Assembly (NCBI RefSeq): GCF_936927845.1
Contig: NZ_CAKZHV010000060.1
Location: forward strand, 124,001-188,000
DNA: 64,000 nt
Direction: 5' to 3'
Source: an uncultured Sphingomonas sp.
Lineage (GTDB): Bacteria; Pseudomonadota; Alphaproteobacteria; Sphingomonadales; Sphingomonadaceae
Shown here: positions 53,465-61,626 of the stretch, one piece after another
How the letters are laid out: every line of letters starts with the position of its first letter
Position numbering within the stretch: the first letter of the stretch is position 1
Notes under the pieces: model-generated
What the model saw: only the letters and a program-made list of their open reading frames with translations
What the model was told of the DNA's origin: nothing
Database searches by the model: none
Translations under genes and position numbers: made by a program

Positions 53465-54400
53465 TCAGTTGAACTTGAACTGGCGACCGATCGCCGCGTG
53501 CAATTGGTCGTTCTCGACGATCAACGCTTCCAGATGCTGGTGCAGCCCCGAGGCGATGACGTCGCCAGTACGGGTGTGCAGCGTTCGCTGGTGGCGTCCA
53601 CGCGCCATGCGATCGGCCTCGCCCTGCCCGCCGAGCGACTTGGCAAGCGCGTTCAGGATCGACACCGTTTCGTCGATCGATCCCGCGACGCTGCGCGGTA
53701 ATTCGGCGCGGCTGAGCAGCAGGTCGATGACGTTGGCGGGCTGCAATCCGTCGTTGTAGAGCCAGCGATAGGCGGTGACCGCCGACACCGTTTGCAGGAT
53801 CGTGGTCCATTGGTCGCGGTCGACGGTGCCGCCGACCGGCTCGCCGGCGGGCAGCAGCAGGTGGTATTTGACGTCGAGTAGCCGCGCGGTGTTGTCGGCG
53901 CGCTCGATCACCTGACCCAGGCGGATGAACAAGGTCGTCTGATTGCGCAGCATGCGGTGCACCGCGCCTTCGAACCCGCGCGTCTCCGCCTTGACCTTGT
54001 CGACCAGCCCCAGTGTCGCGGTCGAGTCGAGCGGGGTCACGCGGCGATCGAAGATCAGCCATGCGCCGTTGATCGCGCTCCACGCCTCGCGACTGAGCGC
54101 GGTGCGCACCGCCCGCGCATTGTCACGCGCGGCGTGGAGGCAGCGGACGATCGATCCCGGGTGCGAGGTATCGGTGCTGAGAAAGGCGACCACCGCCTCG
54201 CGCGTGAGCGGCGCGCCGCTCGCCTCGAACGCCGTCTCGCTGTCGGTCACCGCGAGCGCGGAGCGCCACGCCGCCTCGCCCGCGGGACGCGACGAGAGCA
54301 CGTCGAGGCGCACGGTCGCCTCGACCAGCCGAGCGACGAAGTCGGCGCGCTCGAGATAGCGCCCCAGCCAGTAGAGCGAGGCGGCGGTCCGGCTGAGCAT
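53465..54400 (-). CDS. alpha-E domain protein
   Basis: A 311-aa all-helical protein: MLSRTAASLYWLGRYLERADFVARLVEA, the alpha-E signature, with FIRLGQVIERADNTARLLDVKYHLLL repeating it. The family is nearly always next to a circularly permuted ATP-grasp gene and often a transglutaminase. It has been proposed to take part in peptide-type ligation, but the chemistry is uncharacterised. Its ATG overlaps the ATP-grasp gene stop (TGATG). Confidence 0.92.
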   Translation of the reverse strand: MLSRTAASLYWLGRYLERADFVARLVEATVRLDVLSSRPAGEAAWRSALAVTDSETAFEASGAPLTREAVVAFLSTDTSHPGSIVRCLHAARDNARAVRTALSREAWSAINGAWLIFDRRVTPLDSTATLGLVDKVKAETRGFEGAVHRMLRNQTTLFIRLGQVIERADNTARLLDVKYHLLLPAGEPVGGTVDRDQWTTILQTVSAVTAYRWLYNDGLQPANVIDLLLSRAELPRSVAGSIDETVSILNALAKSLGGQGEADRMARGRHQRTLHTRTGDVIASGLHQHLEALIVENDQLHAAIGRQFKFN

Positions 54401-55932
54401 CAGCGCACCTCCCGCGTCAGGTCGGCGCCGCCCAGCGACTGCACCATCCCGTCCGCGCCGATCGACTGGGTCATTCCGCCCATCGTCTGCGTCATGCTGT
54501 TCGCGTCGTCCATCAGCACGAACGAGTCCTTCGTGCCGCCGCCCTGGCTCGAGTTGACGACCAGCGATCCTTCCTTGAGCGCGACTCGGGTCAGCCCGCC
54601 GGGGACGACCTTCACGCCCTTCGATCCCGTCAGCACGAACGGGCGGAAATCGACGTGGCGCGGCGAGAGACCGGAGTCGGCGAGCGTCGGCACGGTCGAC
54701 AATGCCAGCGTCGGCTGCGCGATGTAGCGGTGCGGCTCGGCGATCAGCGCGGCACGGAACGTCTCGATCTCCTGCCTGCTCGCAGTCGGCCCGACGAGCA
54801 TGCCGTAACCGCCAGAGCCATCGACCAGCTTCACCACCAATTCGTCCAGATGATCGAGCACGTATTTGAGCGCCTGCGGCTCGCGGCAGCGCCAGGTCTC
54901 GACGTTGGGCAGCTTTGCTTCGCCGCCCGAATAGAAGCGCACGATCTCAGGCATGTAGCTGTAGATCGCCTTGTCGTCGGCGATGCCGTTCCCCGGCGCG
55001 TTGATGATCGCGACGTTGCCAGCGGCATAGGCGGCGATCAGCCCCGGCACGCCGAGCATCGAATCCGGGCGGAAGACGAGCGGGTCGAGGAAATCGTCGT
55101 TGACGCGGCGATAGATCACGTCGACCTTCACCCGCCCGGCGATTGTCCGCATGTAAACCACGTCGTCGTCGACGACGAGGTCGGCCGCCTCGACCAGCTC
55201 TACACCCATCGAATCGGCGAGGAAGCTGTGCTCGTAATAGGCCGAATTATAGTGACCGGGCGTCAGCACGACGCAGGTCGGGTTCTGCCCGCATCCGCGC
55301 GGGGAGACCGAGCGCATCGTCTCGAGCAGCATGTCGGGATAGCTGTCGACCGCGGCGACACGGAATTGCGAGAACAATTCGGGGCACAACCGCACCATCG
55401 CCTCGCGGTTTTCCAGCATGTAACTGACCCCCGAGGGCGTGCGCGCATTGTCTTCGAGCACGAAGAAGTCGTCAGGTCCGGTGCGCACCAGATCGATGCC
55501 GCAAATGTGCGCCCAGACGTCGTGCGGCGGGCGGATGCCGGCGATCTCGGGCCGGAACTGCGCGTTGCCGAGGATCAGATCCTCGGGCAGCACGCCCTCC
55601 TTCAAGATGCGGCGCTCGCCGTAGATGTCGTGGAGGAACGCGTTGATCGCCTCGACGCGCTGGATCAGCCCTTCGGACAGCCGCGCCCATTCGCGTGCCA
55701 GAAAAATGCGCGGCACGATGTCGAACGGAATAATTCGCTCCGACGCATCACTGTCACCGTAAACGGCGAAGGTGATGCCAAGCTGCCGAAAGGTCGTCTC
55801 GGCTGCTTCCTGTCGCCGGCGCAGTTCGTCGGCTGGGGTGGCTTGGAGCCAATGGCACAGGTCGACCAGTTCGCTTCGGGCCCCTTCGCGCTCGGGTGGT
55901 CCCATGATCTCGTCGAATGCCTGTGTCCCCAT
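54400..55932 (-). CDS. circularly permuted type 2 ATP-grasp protein
   Basis: A 510-aa ATP-grasp amidoligase-like protein (DUF404/DUF407 type): FDEIMGPPEREGARSELVDL, YGERRILKEGVLPEDLILGN, GTRFY-less core with RTGPDDFFVLEDNARTPSGVSYMLENR, VYMRTIAGRVKVDVIYRRVNDDFLDP and KLVDGSGGYGMLVGPTAS. These are predicted to join a carboxylate and an amine with ATP. ATG 55932 fits the family start; ATG 55968 would add 12 residues. It is first in the operon with alpha-E and transglutaminase-like genes. Confidence 0.92.
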   Translation of the reverse strand: MGTQAFDEIMGPPEREGARSELVDLCHWLQATPADELRRRQEAAETTFRQLGITFAVYGDSDASERIIPFDIVPRIFLAREWARLSEGLIQRVEAINAFLHDIYGERRILKEGVLPEDLILGNAQFRPEIAGIRPPHDVWAHICGIDLVRTGPDDFFVLEDNARTPSGVSYMLENREAMVRLCPELFSQFRVAAVDSYPDMLLETMRSVSPRGCGQNPTCVVLTPGHYNSAYYEHSFLADSMGVELVEAADLVVDDDVVYMRTIAGRVKVDVIYRRVNDDFLDPLVFRPDSMLGVPGLIAAYAAGNVAIINAPGNGIADDKAIYSYMPEIVRFYSGGEAKLPNVETWRCREPQALKYVLDHLDELVVKLVDGSGGYGMLVGPTASRQEIETFRAALIAEPHRYIAQPTLALSTVPTLADSGLSPRHVDFRPFVLTGSKGVKVVPGGLTRVALKEGSLVVNSSQGGGTKDSFVLMDDANSMTQTMGGMTQSIGADGMVQSLGGADLTREVR

Positions 55933-56003
55933 GAGGCTCGTAACGCTCCCGCAGCGATTTGGCCGCATGCTGGGGAACAAAGCTGCAGTGCACAAGAGCC
56001 GGG

Positions 56004-58097
56004 CTAGGACGAAAGCCCGGTCAGCGTGGATTTGGTGAGGATCTGGGGCAGGACGCGCGGGCTCTGCGCGCCCTTGGCGTACCACAGGTACAAGGGCACA
56101 CCGGCGCGATTGTGGCGCTCGATGAAGCGGCCGAGCGTCGCGTCGCCATCGGTCCAGTCGCCGACCAGCACCGCCACCTTGTGCTTCGCGAACGCGTCGG
56201 CGACCGCCTGCGTCTCGATCGCGGCTTTCTCGTTCACCTTGCACGTCAGGCACCAGTCGGCGGTGAAATAGGCGAACACCGGCCGCCCTTCCGCCTGCAA
56301 GGCGGCGAGCCGCGCCTCGCTGAACGGCTCCGCGCCCGGCAGCGCCGCGACGCTCGACGCAGTGGTGGGTGCCGCGCGGACGAGCAGCACGCCCGCTAGG
56401 GCAAGTGCGAGCGCGACGCTCGCGGGCCAGCCGGCGCGCTCGCGCCTGGCGTGCTGCCGCCGGCCGGTCCACCATAGCCCGAGGCTCGCGAGCAGCACCG
56501 CCGCCAGCCCCAGCGTCATGCCGTCGACCCCGGCCTGCCGCCCCAGCACCCAGGCGAGCGCGAGCGCGGTCAGGAACATCGGCACTGACAGGATGTGGCG
56601 CAGCCGCTGCATCCACGCGCCCGGCCGCGGCAATCGCTGCCTTAACGCCGGCACGAACCCGAGCAGCAGGAACGGCAGCGCGATGCCGATCCCCAATCCG
56701 GCGAACACCGCCATCGCCGCCACCGCGGGCAGTACCAGCGCTGCGCCGAGTGCCGCGCCCATGAAGGGCCCGGTACACGGCGTCGCGACGAAGGCGGCGA
56801 GCGCCCCGGTCATGAACGCGCCGCCGACCCCGCTCGTGCTAGCGAAGCGCGGCGTCGGCAGCTCGAACAGCCCCGCCAGATTGAGCGCGATCGCGGCGAC
56901 CAGGATCAGCAGCACGCCGACGACGCGCGGGTCCTGCAACTGGAACGCCCAGCCGGCACTCGCGCCGCCTGCACGAAGCGCCAGCAACACGCCGCCGAGC
57001 GCCAGACAGACGAGCACCACGCCCGCGGTATAGGCCAGCGCCTCGGCGCGCGCGTGCGCCTCGCTTTCGCCCGACTTGGCGAGACTGAGCGCCTTCAGGC
57101 TCAGGATCGGGAAGACGCACGGCATGACGTTGAGCAGCAACCCGCCGAGCAGTGCGCCGCCGAACGCGATCAGCGCCGCCGCCCAAACCCTGCCCTGCGC
57201 CTCTGCCGCTGCGACGGTGCCGGGCATCGCGGACAGGACGAAGCCCTGCCCGTCGGCGGTTCCCAGCACACCCTCGATGCGACCAGTCGGGGGTGTCGCG
57301 GTGGGCTTGGTCTCGATCACCACGCGGTCGCCGTCGCGCGTCACCTGCTGTGGCGCGGCCATGTCGATCACGCCGGGCGCTGCGGGATAGAACCACGCCT
57401 GCCCCAGCGCCGCGTCGGCGGGATAAGGGATCGACAACCGCAAGCGGCCCTGCTCGACCTGATAGGTGGCAGGAGAGCCGAGCGGACGCGGGATCGCGCG
57501 TGCGTGCGCGTCGAACGCCGCGCGCCGCTCGGGCGCGATCGCGCCGTCGCCGATCGTCACGCTGGTCGCGACCTCCTGCTGCTCGGGTACGCAGATCTGC
57601 TCGGTGCAGACGAGGTAGGTGAGTTTCGCCGCGATCGGCACGCGCGTGCCCACGGCGAGCCCGGCAGGCAGCGTCACGTCGGCGAGCAGCGCGAACGGCC
57701 GCTCGTAGACGTAGTTCATCAGCCCCGCGATCAGCAGCCGTCCGGGCACCGGATAGCGCAGTGCGCCGGCGCTTGCCCCCGCGGGCAGCGTCCACGCGAC
57801 CTGCGTCTCGACGCCCGCGTTGCCCGGGTTCTTCCAGTAACCGTGCCAGCCGGCTTCCGGCACCGCCTCGAACGCGACGCGCATCGTGCTGCCGCTGCGC
57901 GGACGGTCGCTCTCGGCCACCAGAGTCAGGCGGATGTGCTTGGCACCCGGCACTTGGGTCTGGGCTTGGGCTTGGGCCTGGGTCTGGGTCTGGGCCTGGG
58001 TCTGGGTCTGGGTCTGGGCCCACGCCATCGGCGACCCGAGCGCCGCCACCGTCATCAGAATGAAAAGCGCCGCGCGCACAGCTTGCCTGACCATCAA
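56004..58097 (-). CDS. dsbD: thiol:disulfide interchange protein DsbD (ScsB-like)
   Basis: A 697-aa inner-membrane electron transporter. Signal peptide, then a 20-odd residue Gln/Thr/Ala repeat, an N-terminal DsbD-alpha-like domain (TYLVCTEQICVPEQQEV), eight or so membrane helices with Cys in LLNVMPCVFPILSLKAL and FVATPCTGPFMGAALG, and a C-terminal thioredoxin domain with WCLTC in YFTADWCLTCKVNEK. It moves electrons from cytoplasmic thioredoxin to the periplasm. The stop is 72 nt beyond the ATP-grasp start region; they are separate units. Confidence 0.93.
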   Translation of the reverse strand: MMVRQAVRAALFILMTVAALGSPMAWAQTQTQTQAQTQTQAQAQAQTQVPGAKHIRLTLVAESDRPRSGSTMRVAFEAVPEAGWHGYWKNPGNAGVETQVAWTLPAGASAGALRYPVPGRLLIAGLMNYVYERPFALLADVTLPAGLAVGTRVPIAAKLTYLVCTEQICVPEQQEVATSVTIGDGAIAPERRAAFDAHARAIPRPLGSPATYQVEQGRLRLSIPYPADAALGQAWFYPAAPGVIDMAAPQQVTRDGDRVVIETKPTATPPTGRIEGVLGTADGQGFVLSAMPGTVAAAEAQGRVWAAALIAFGGALLGGLLLNVMPCVFPILSLKALSLAKSGESEAHARAEALAYTAGVVLVCLALGGVLLALRAGGASAGWAFQLQDPRVVGVLLILVAAIALNLAGLFELPTPRFASTSGVGGAFMTGALAAFVATPCTGPFMGAALGAALVLPAVAAMAVFAGLGIGIALPFLLLGFVPALRQRLPRPGAWMQRLRHILSVPMFLTALALAWVLGRQAGVDGMTLGLAAVLLASLGLWWTGRRQHARRERAGWPASVALALALAGVLLVRAAPTTASSVAALPGAEPFSEARLAALQAEGRPVFAYFTADWCLTCKVNEKAAIETQAVADAFAKHKVAVLVGDWTDGDATLGRFIERHNRAGVPLYLWYAKGAQSPRVLPQILTKSTLTGLSS
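57957..58016 (-). repeat. hexanucleotide repeat inside dsbD
   Basis: Ten tandem 6-bp units on the minus strand (CAGACC six times, CAGGCC twice, CAAGCC twice) encode Gln-Thr or Gln-Ala pairs right after the predicted signal-peptide cleavage site. Length changes would alter the protein in steps of two residues without a frameshift. Confidence 0.9.
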
Positions 58098-58144
58098 CCC
58101 CGGCTCATAGCCGGGCAGACCTAGCTTTGCACCAAGGTACCCTC

Positions 58145-59833
58145 ATGAAAGCCCTCGCCGCCGCGCTGCTCCTTTCCTCCGCGCTCGCGCTGCCCGCGAG
58201 CGCGCAGAACTCGCGCGAGGCGCGCGAGCGAGCGCCCGCCGCACCGCCCGTCGCGCCAAGGAGCGAGGCTGCCGCGCCCGCCGCGCCGCGCACGCCGCCC
58301 AAGCTGATCGTCGCGATCTCGGTGGACCAATTCTCTGCCGACCTGTTCGCGCAGTACCGCAACCATTTCACCGACGGCTTCGCGCGGCTGCTGACCGGCG
58401 CGGTGTTCCCCTCGGGCTATCAGAGCCATGCCGCGACCGAGACATGCCCCGGCCATTCGACGATCCTGACCGGCATGCGCCCCGCGCATACCGGGATCGT
58501 CGCCAACACCTGGATCAACCAGCGCGCCGGGCGCGAGGACAAGCAGGTCTATTGCGCCGAGGACGAGGCGGCGGCGGGCAGCGATCACGAGAAATACGTG
58601 CCCAGCGACGTGCACCTGAAAGTGCCGACGCTGGGCGAGATGATGAAGGCGCGCGACCCGCGCACGCGCGTCGTCTCGGTCGCGGGCAAGGACCGCGCCG
58701 CGATCATGATGGGCGGGCACAAGGTCGACGAATTGTGGTTCTGGGGCGGCAAGGATTTCATTTCCTACGCCGCGCGCAAGACGCCACCCGCGGTTGCGCG
58801 GACCAACGCCGCGGTGACGGCGCTGCTCGCCAAACCGCAGGCGGGGCTCGAGCTGCCGGGCTTCTGCCGCTCGATCGCCGTGCCCGTGCAGGTCGGTGAT
58901 CAGGTTCTCGGCACCGGCCGGTTCGAGCGGCAGGCGGGCGATGCCAAGGCGTTCCGCGCCTCGCCCGCGAGCGACGGCGCGGTGTTCGCGCTCGCCGCCG
59001 CGCTGATCGGCGACATGAGGCTCGGCCGCGGCCCGCAGACCGACATCATCGCAGTCGGCGCGTCGGCGACCGATTACATCGGTCACACCTTCGGCACGCA
59101 AGGGTCGGAGATGTGCATCCAGATGAACGAGCTCGACCATTCGATCGGTGGCTTCCTCGCGCAACTCGACCAATGGGGGCTCGACTACGAGGTCGTGCTG
59201 ACCGCCGACCACGGCGCGCACGACATGACCGAGCGGCAGCAGCAGCGCGCGATGCCGATGGAAGCGCGCGTCAACGCCGACGTGACTGCCAAAACGATCG
59301 GTGCTGCGATCGGACGCGACATGGGGATTGCAGGCCCGGTGCTGCTCGCGAGCGAGGGCGACGTCTACGTCGCCGACGACGTGCCGCCGGCCCGCCGTGC
59401 CGCGGTGATCGCCGAAGCGGTCAAGCGCTTCTCCGCGCAGCCGCAGGTCGCCGCCGCGCTGACCCGCCAGCAGATCGCTGCCACGCCGATGCCGACCACG
59501 CCGCCCGAGACGTGGACGCTGCTCGAGCGCGCGCGCGCGTCGTTCGATCCCGACCGCTCGGGCGACTTCCTCGTTCTGCTGCGCCCGCGCGTGACGACGA
59601 TCGCCAAGCCCGGTCCGGGCTATGTCGAGACGCACGGATCGCCGTGGGATTACGACCGCCGCGTTCCGATCCTGTTCTGGCGCAAGGGTATAGCGGGGTT
59701 CGAGCAGCCGCTGTCGGTCGAAACGGTCGACATCGTCCCCACGCTCGCCGCGACGATCAACCTGCCCGTATCCGGGCTCGACGGTCGTTGCCTCGATCTC
59801 GATTCGAGCGCGGCGAGCAGCTGCGTGCGCTGA
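58145..59833 (+). CDS. alkaline phosphatase-family protein, secreted
   Basis: A 562-aa protein with signal peptide (ALLLSSALALPASA) and the alkaline-phosphatase-superfamily fold (PhoD-unlike, nucleotide pyrophosphatase-like): IVAISVDQFSADLFAQYRN, the metal and nucleophile region SGYQSHAATETCPGHSTILTG (Thr before the Cys), and EVVLTADHGAHDM. Predicted phosphodiesterase/phosphatase in the periplasm. ATG 58145 fits the signal; ATG 58127 is the alternative. Divergent from dsbD (47 nt). Confidence 0.88.
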   Translation: MKALAAALLLSSALALPASAQNSREARERAPAAPPVAPRSEAAAPAAPRTPPKLIVAISVDQFSADLFAQYRNHFTDGFARLLTGAVFPSGYQSHAATETCPGHSTILTGMRPAHTGIVANTWINQRAGREDKQVYCAEDEAAAGSDHEKYVPSDVHLKVPTLGEMMKARDPRTRVVSVAGKDRAAIMMGGHKVDELWFWGGKDFISYAARKTPPAVARTNAAVTALLAKPQAGLELPGFCRSIAVPVQVGDQVLGTGRFERQAGDAKAFRASPASDGAVFALAAALIGDMRLGRGPQTDIIAVGASATDYIGHTFGTQGSEMCIQMNELDHSIGGFLAQLDQWGLDYEVVLTADHGAHDMTERQQQRAMPMEARVNADVTAKTIGAAIGRDMGIAGPVLLASEGDVYVADDVPPARRAAVIAEAVKRFSAQPQVAAALTRQQIAATPMPTTPPETWTLLERARASFDPDRSGDFLVLLRPRVTTIAKPGPGYVETHGSPWDYDRRVPILFWRKGIAGFEQPLSVETVDIVPTLAATINLPVSGLDGRCLDLDSSAASSCVR

Positions 59834-59883
59834 GCGACCCGTCGCCGGTTGCGCCGTGCGTCCCGATCGGGGAAGCACGGCGC

Positions 59884-60813
59884 GTGGCTACACCTGACAC
59901 CAACCGAAGCGCGACCGACCGCGTGCTGCTCGCTATTGCGCTGCGGCTGCTGTCGGTGGTGCTGTTCGCGTTCATGAATGTCGGGATCAAGCTCGCGGAG
60001 GCACGCGGCGCTTCGCTGCCCGAGATCATGTTCTGGCGTCAGTTCGGCGCGACGCTGCTGGTCGGCGGCATCGTCGCGAGCGGCCCCGGCGTCGCTAGCC
60101 TCAAGACGCGGCGGTTCGGCGCGCACGTGCTGCGTACCGTGCTGGGGCTCGCCGCGATGGCGCTGACCTTTGCCACGCTGACGATGTTGCCGCTCGCAGA
60201 GGCGACGACGATCGGCTTCTCGATGCCGATCTTCGCCACCGTGCTCGGTGCGCTGGTGCTTCACGAACCCACCGGCTGGCGGCGCTGGGCAGCGGTGTTC
60301 GCAGGGTTCGTCGGCGTGCTGATCGTCGCGCAGCCGGGCGGGGAAGCGTTCCCGCTCGCTGGCGCGCTGACCGGACTCGCCGCGGCGGCGGGTACCGCGA
60401 CCGTCTCGATCCTGCTGCGCACGATCGGGCGGACCGAGGCGCCGCTCACCACCGTGTTCTGGTTCTCGTGCCTGTCGCTCGTGCCGCTCGGGGTCGCCTA
60501 CCCGTTCGCAGCGCAGACGCACGCGCCGATGGTGTGGGCGATCCTGCTTGGCATCGGGGTGATCGGCGGCGCGGCGCAGATCGCGATGACGCGCTCGCTG
60601 ACGCTCGGCCCGGTCTCCACGGTCGTGCCGATGGATTATACCGCGCTATTGTGGGCGACGTTGCTCGGCTGGCTGGTGTTCAACCGCCTGCCCGCGCCCG
60701 CGACCTGGGTCGGCGCGCCGGTGATCGTTGCCTCGGGGCTGTACATCGTCTGGCGCGAACACGTCCGTCGCCGCGCCGAGACGCGGCAGGCAGTGGCGCA
60801 GGGGATCGCCTAG
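59884..60813 (+). CDS. EamA-family DMT transporter
   Basis: A 309-aa protein with ten hydrophobic segments in two EamA repeats: LLSVVLFAFMNVGIKLAEARG with FWRQFGATLLVGG, and GALTGLAAAAGTATVSILLRTIGR with FWFSCLSLVPLG; ends WREHVRRRAETRQ. Probably a drug/metabolite exporter; substrate unknown. I chose GTG 59884 (after GGGGAAG). Its TAG overlaps the convergent stop of the next gene (CTAG). Confidence 0.85.
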   Translation: MATPDTNRSATDRVLLAIALRLLSVVLFAFMNVGIKLAEARGASLPEIMFWRQFGATLLVGGIVASGPGVASLKTRRFGAHVLRTVLGLAAMALTFATLTMLPLAEATTIGFSMPIFATVLGALVLHEPTGWRRWAAVFAGFVGVLIVAQPGGEAFPLAGALTGLAAAAGTATVSILLRTIGRTEAPLTTVFWFSCLSLVPLGVAYPFAAQTHAPMVWAILLGIGVIGGAAQIAMTRSLTLGPVSTVVPMDYTALLWATLLGWLVFNRLPAPATWVGAPVIVASGLYIVWREHVRRRAETRQAVAQGIA

Positions 60814-61310
60814 ACTGCGCCTGCCAGCAGCCGGCGTCCGCGCAGGAGCATCTCGACCCGCATCGCCGCGAACAGTCCGAGCGCCATCGCCATCAGCACG
60901 TCGGCGACGACGAACGGATCGATGCCCCAACCGCCGCGCTCCACCGCGATCCGCGCGCCGCTGCGGGCGGCGACCAGCGCGACGATAAACAGCAGCGCCG
61001 CGGGGGACCCGCGCTGGTTGAGCGCGTGGGTGTCCGGGTCGACCGCGATGCGCATCATCCTGCCGCGCTGCCACCCGAGCAGTGCCCCCAGCCCCGCCGC
61101 GGCCGCGCAGAACAACCAAGCCGCCCCGCGCGGCGGATGCTGCGCGTAGAGGACGACGCACAAGGCAGCGTAGAGCGCGGGCAGCACCCACAGCCGCTCG
61201 AGCTTCAACGGCCGCGGGCGGCTCATTCGTTTCCACCGGAACGCGATCACGCCAGCGACGATCGCGAGCGTAATCGCGTAGCTGATCCAGTTGGCCGAGG
61301 CATTGGTCAT
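60810..61310 (-). CDS. multi-spanning membrane protein (CcdC-like)
   Basis: A 166-aa protein with about five hydrophobic segments (WISYAITLAIVAGVIAF; ERLWVLPALYAALCVVLYAQH; GAAWLFCAAAAGLGALLGW; PAALLFIVALVAARSG; VADVLMAMALGLFAAMRVEM). The pattern and motif ALNQRGSPAALLF suggest a CcdC-like family, but I am not sure. ATG 61310 (MTNASANWISYA) fits. Its stop overlaps the EamA gene's stop. Confidence 0.75.
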   Translation of the reverse strand: MTNASANWISYAITLAIVAGVIAFRWKRMSRPRPLKLERLWVLPALYAALCVVLYAQHPPRGAAWLFCAAAAGLGALLGWQRGRMMRIAVDPDTHALNQRGSPAALLFIVALVAARSGARIAVERGGWGIDPFVVADVLMAMALGLFAAMRVEMLLRGRRLLAGAV

Positions 61311-61430
61311 GTCGAAAAGGCTAGGCGCCCGCGAGCCGGAACGGAAGCGGCGTCGGCCAACGACGATCATGCGGCTTCTTCGCTCGGGACGCGAAAGGGT
61401 GTATGAGGGCCGTAGATCACTTGGGAGACG

Positions 61431-61625
61431 ATGATGCCGAAGCCCGATCGAGCCGCGCGTGCACGAAGCCTCAGACTGCGGGTCGAGGCCGCGCTGCGTG
61501 CCGGCGACATGCCGGTCCGCCCCAAACGGCACCGACCGGATGATCCGGGCAGCGCCGCCGTACCGGTGGTGCCCGGCCCTCCACCGCGACCGCTGATCGG
61601 CGGTGCGGTCGCGGAAGTAGACTGA
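61431..61625 (+). CDS. small hypothetical protein (64 aa)
   Basis: A basic, Arg/Pro-rich protein: MMPKPDRAARARSLRLRVEAALRAG, then a Pro-rich tail ending RPLIGGAVAEVD. GGGAG lies 6-7 nt before the ATG. No signal or motif. It is convergent with gcvPB, 1 nt between stops. Fairly likely real. Confidence 0.55.
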   Translation: MMPKPDRAARARSLRLRVEAALRAGDMPVRPKRHRPDDPGSAAVPVVPGPPPRPLIGGAVAEVD

Positions 61626-61626
61626 C

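Noticed and set aside
55932..56778. Longer upstream extension of the ATP-grasp gene
   Set aside because: The extra 282 codons run antisense through the dsbD end and do not resemble the family; ATG 55932 matches it.
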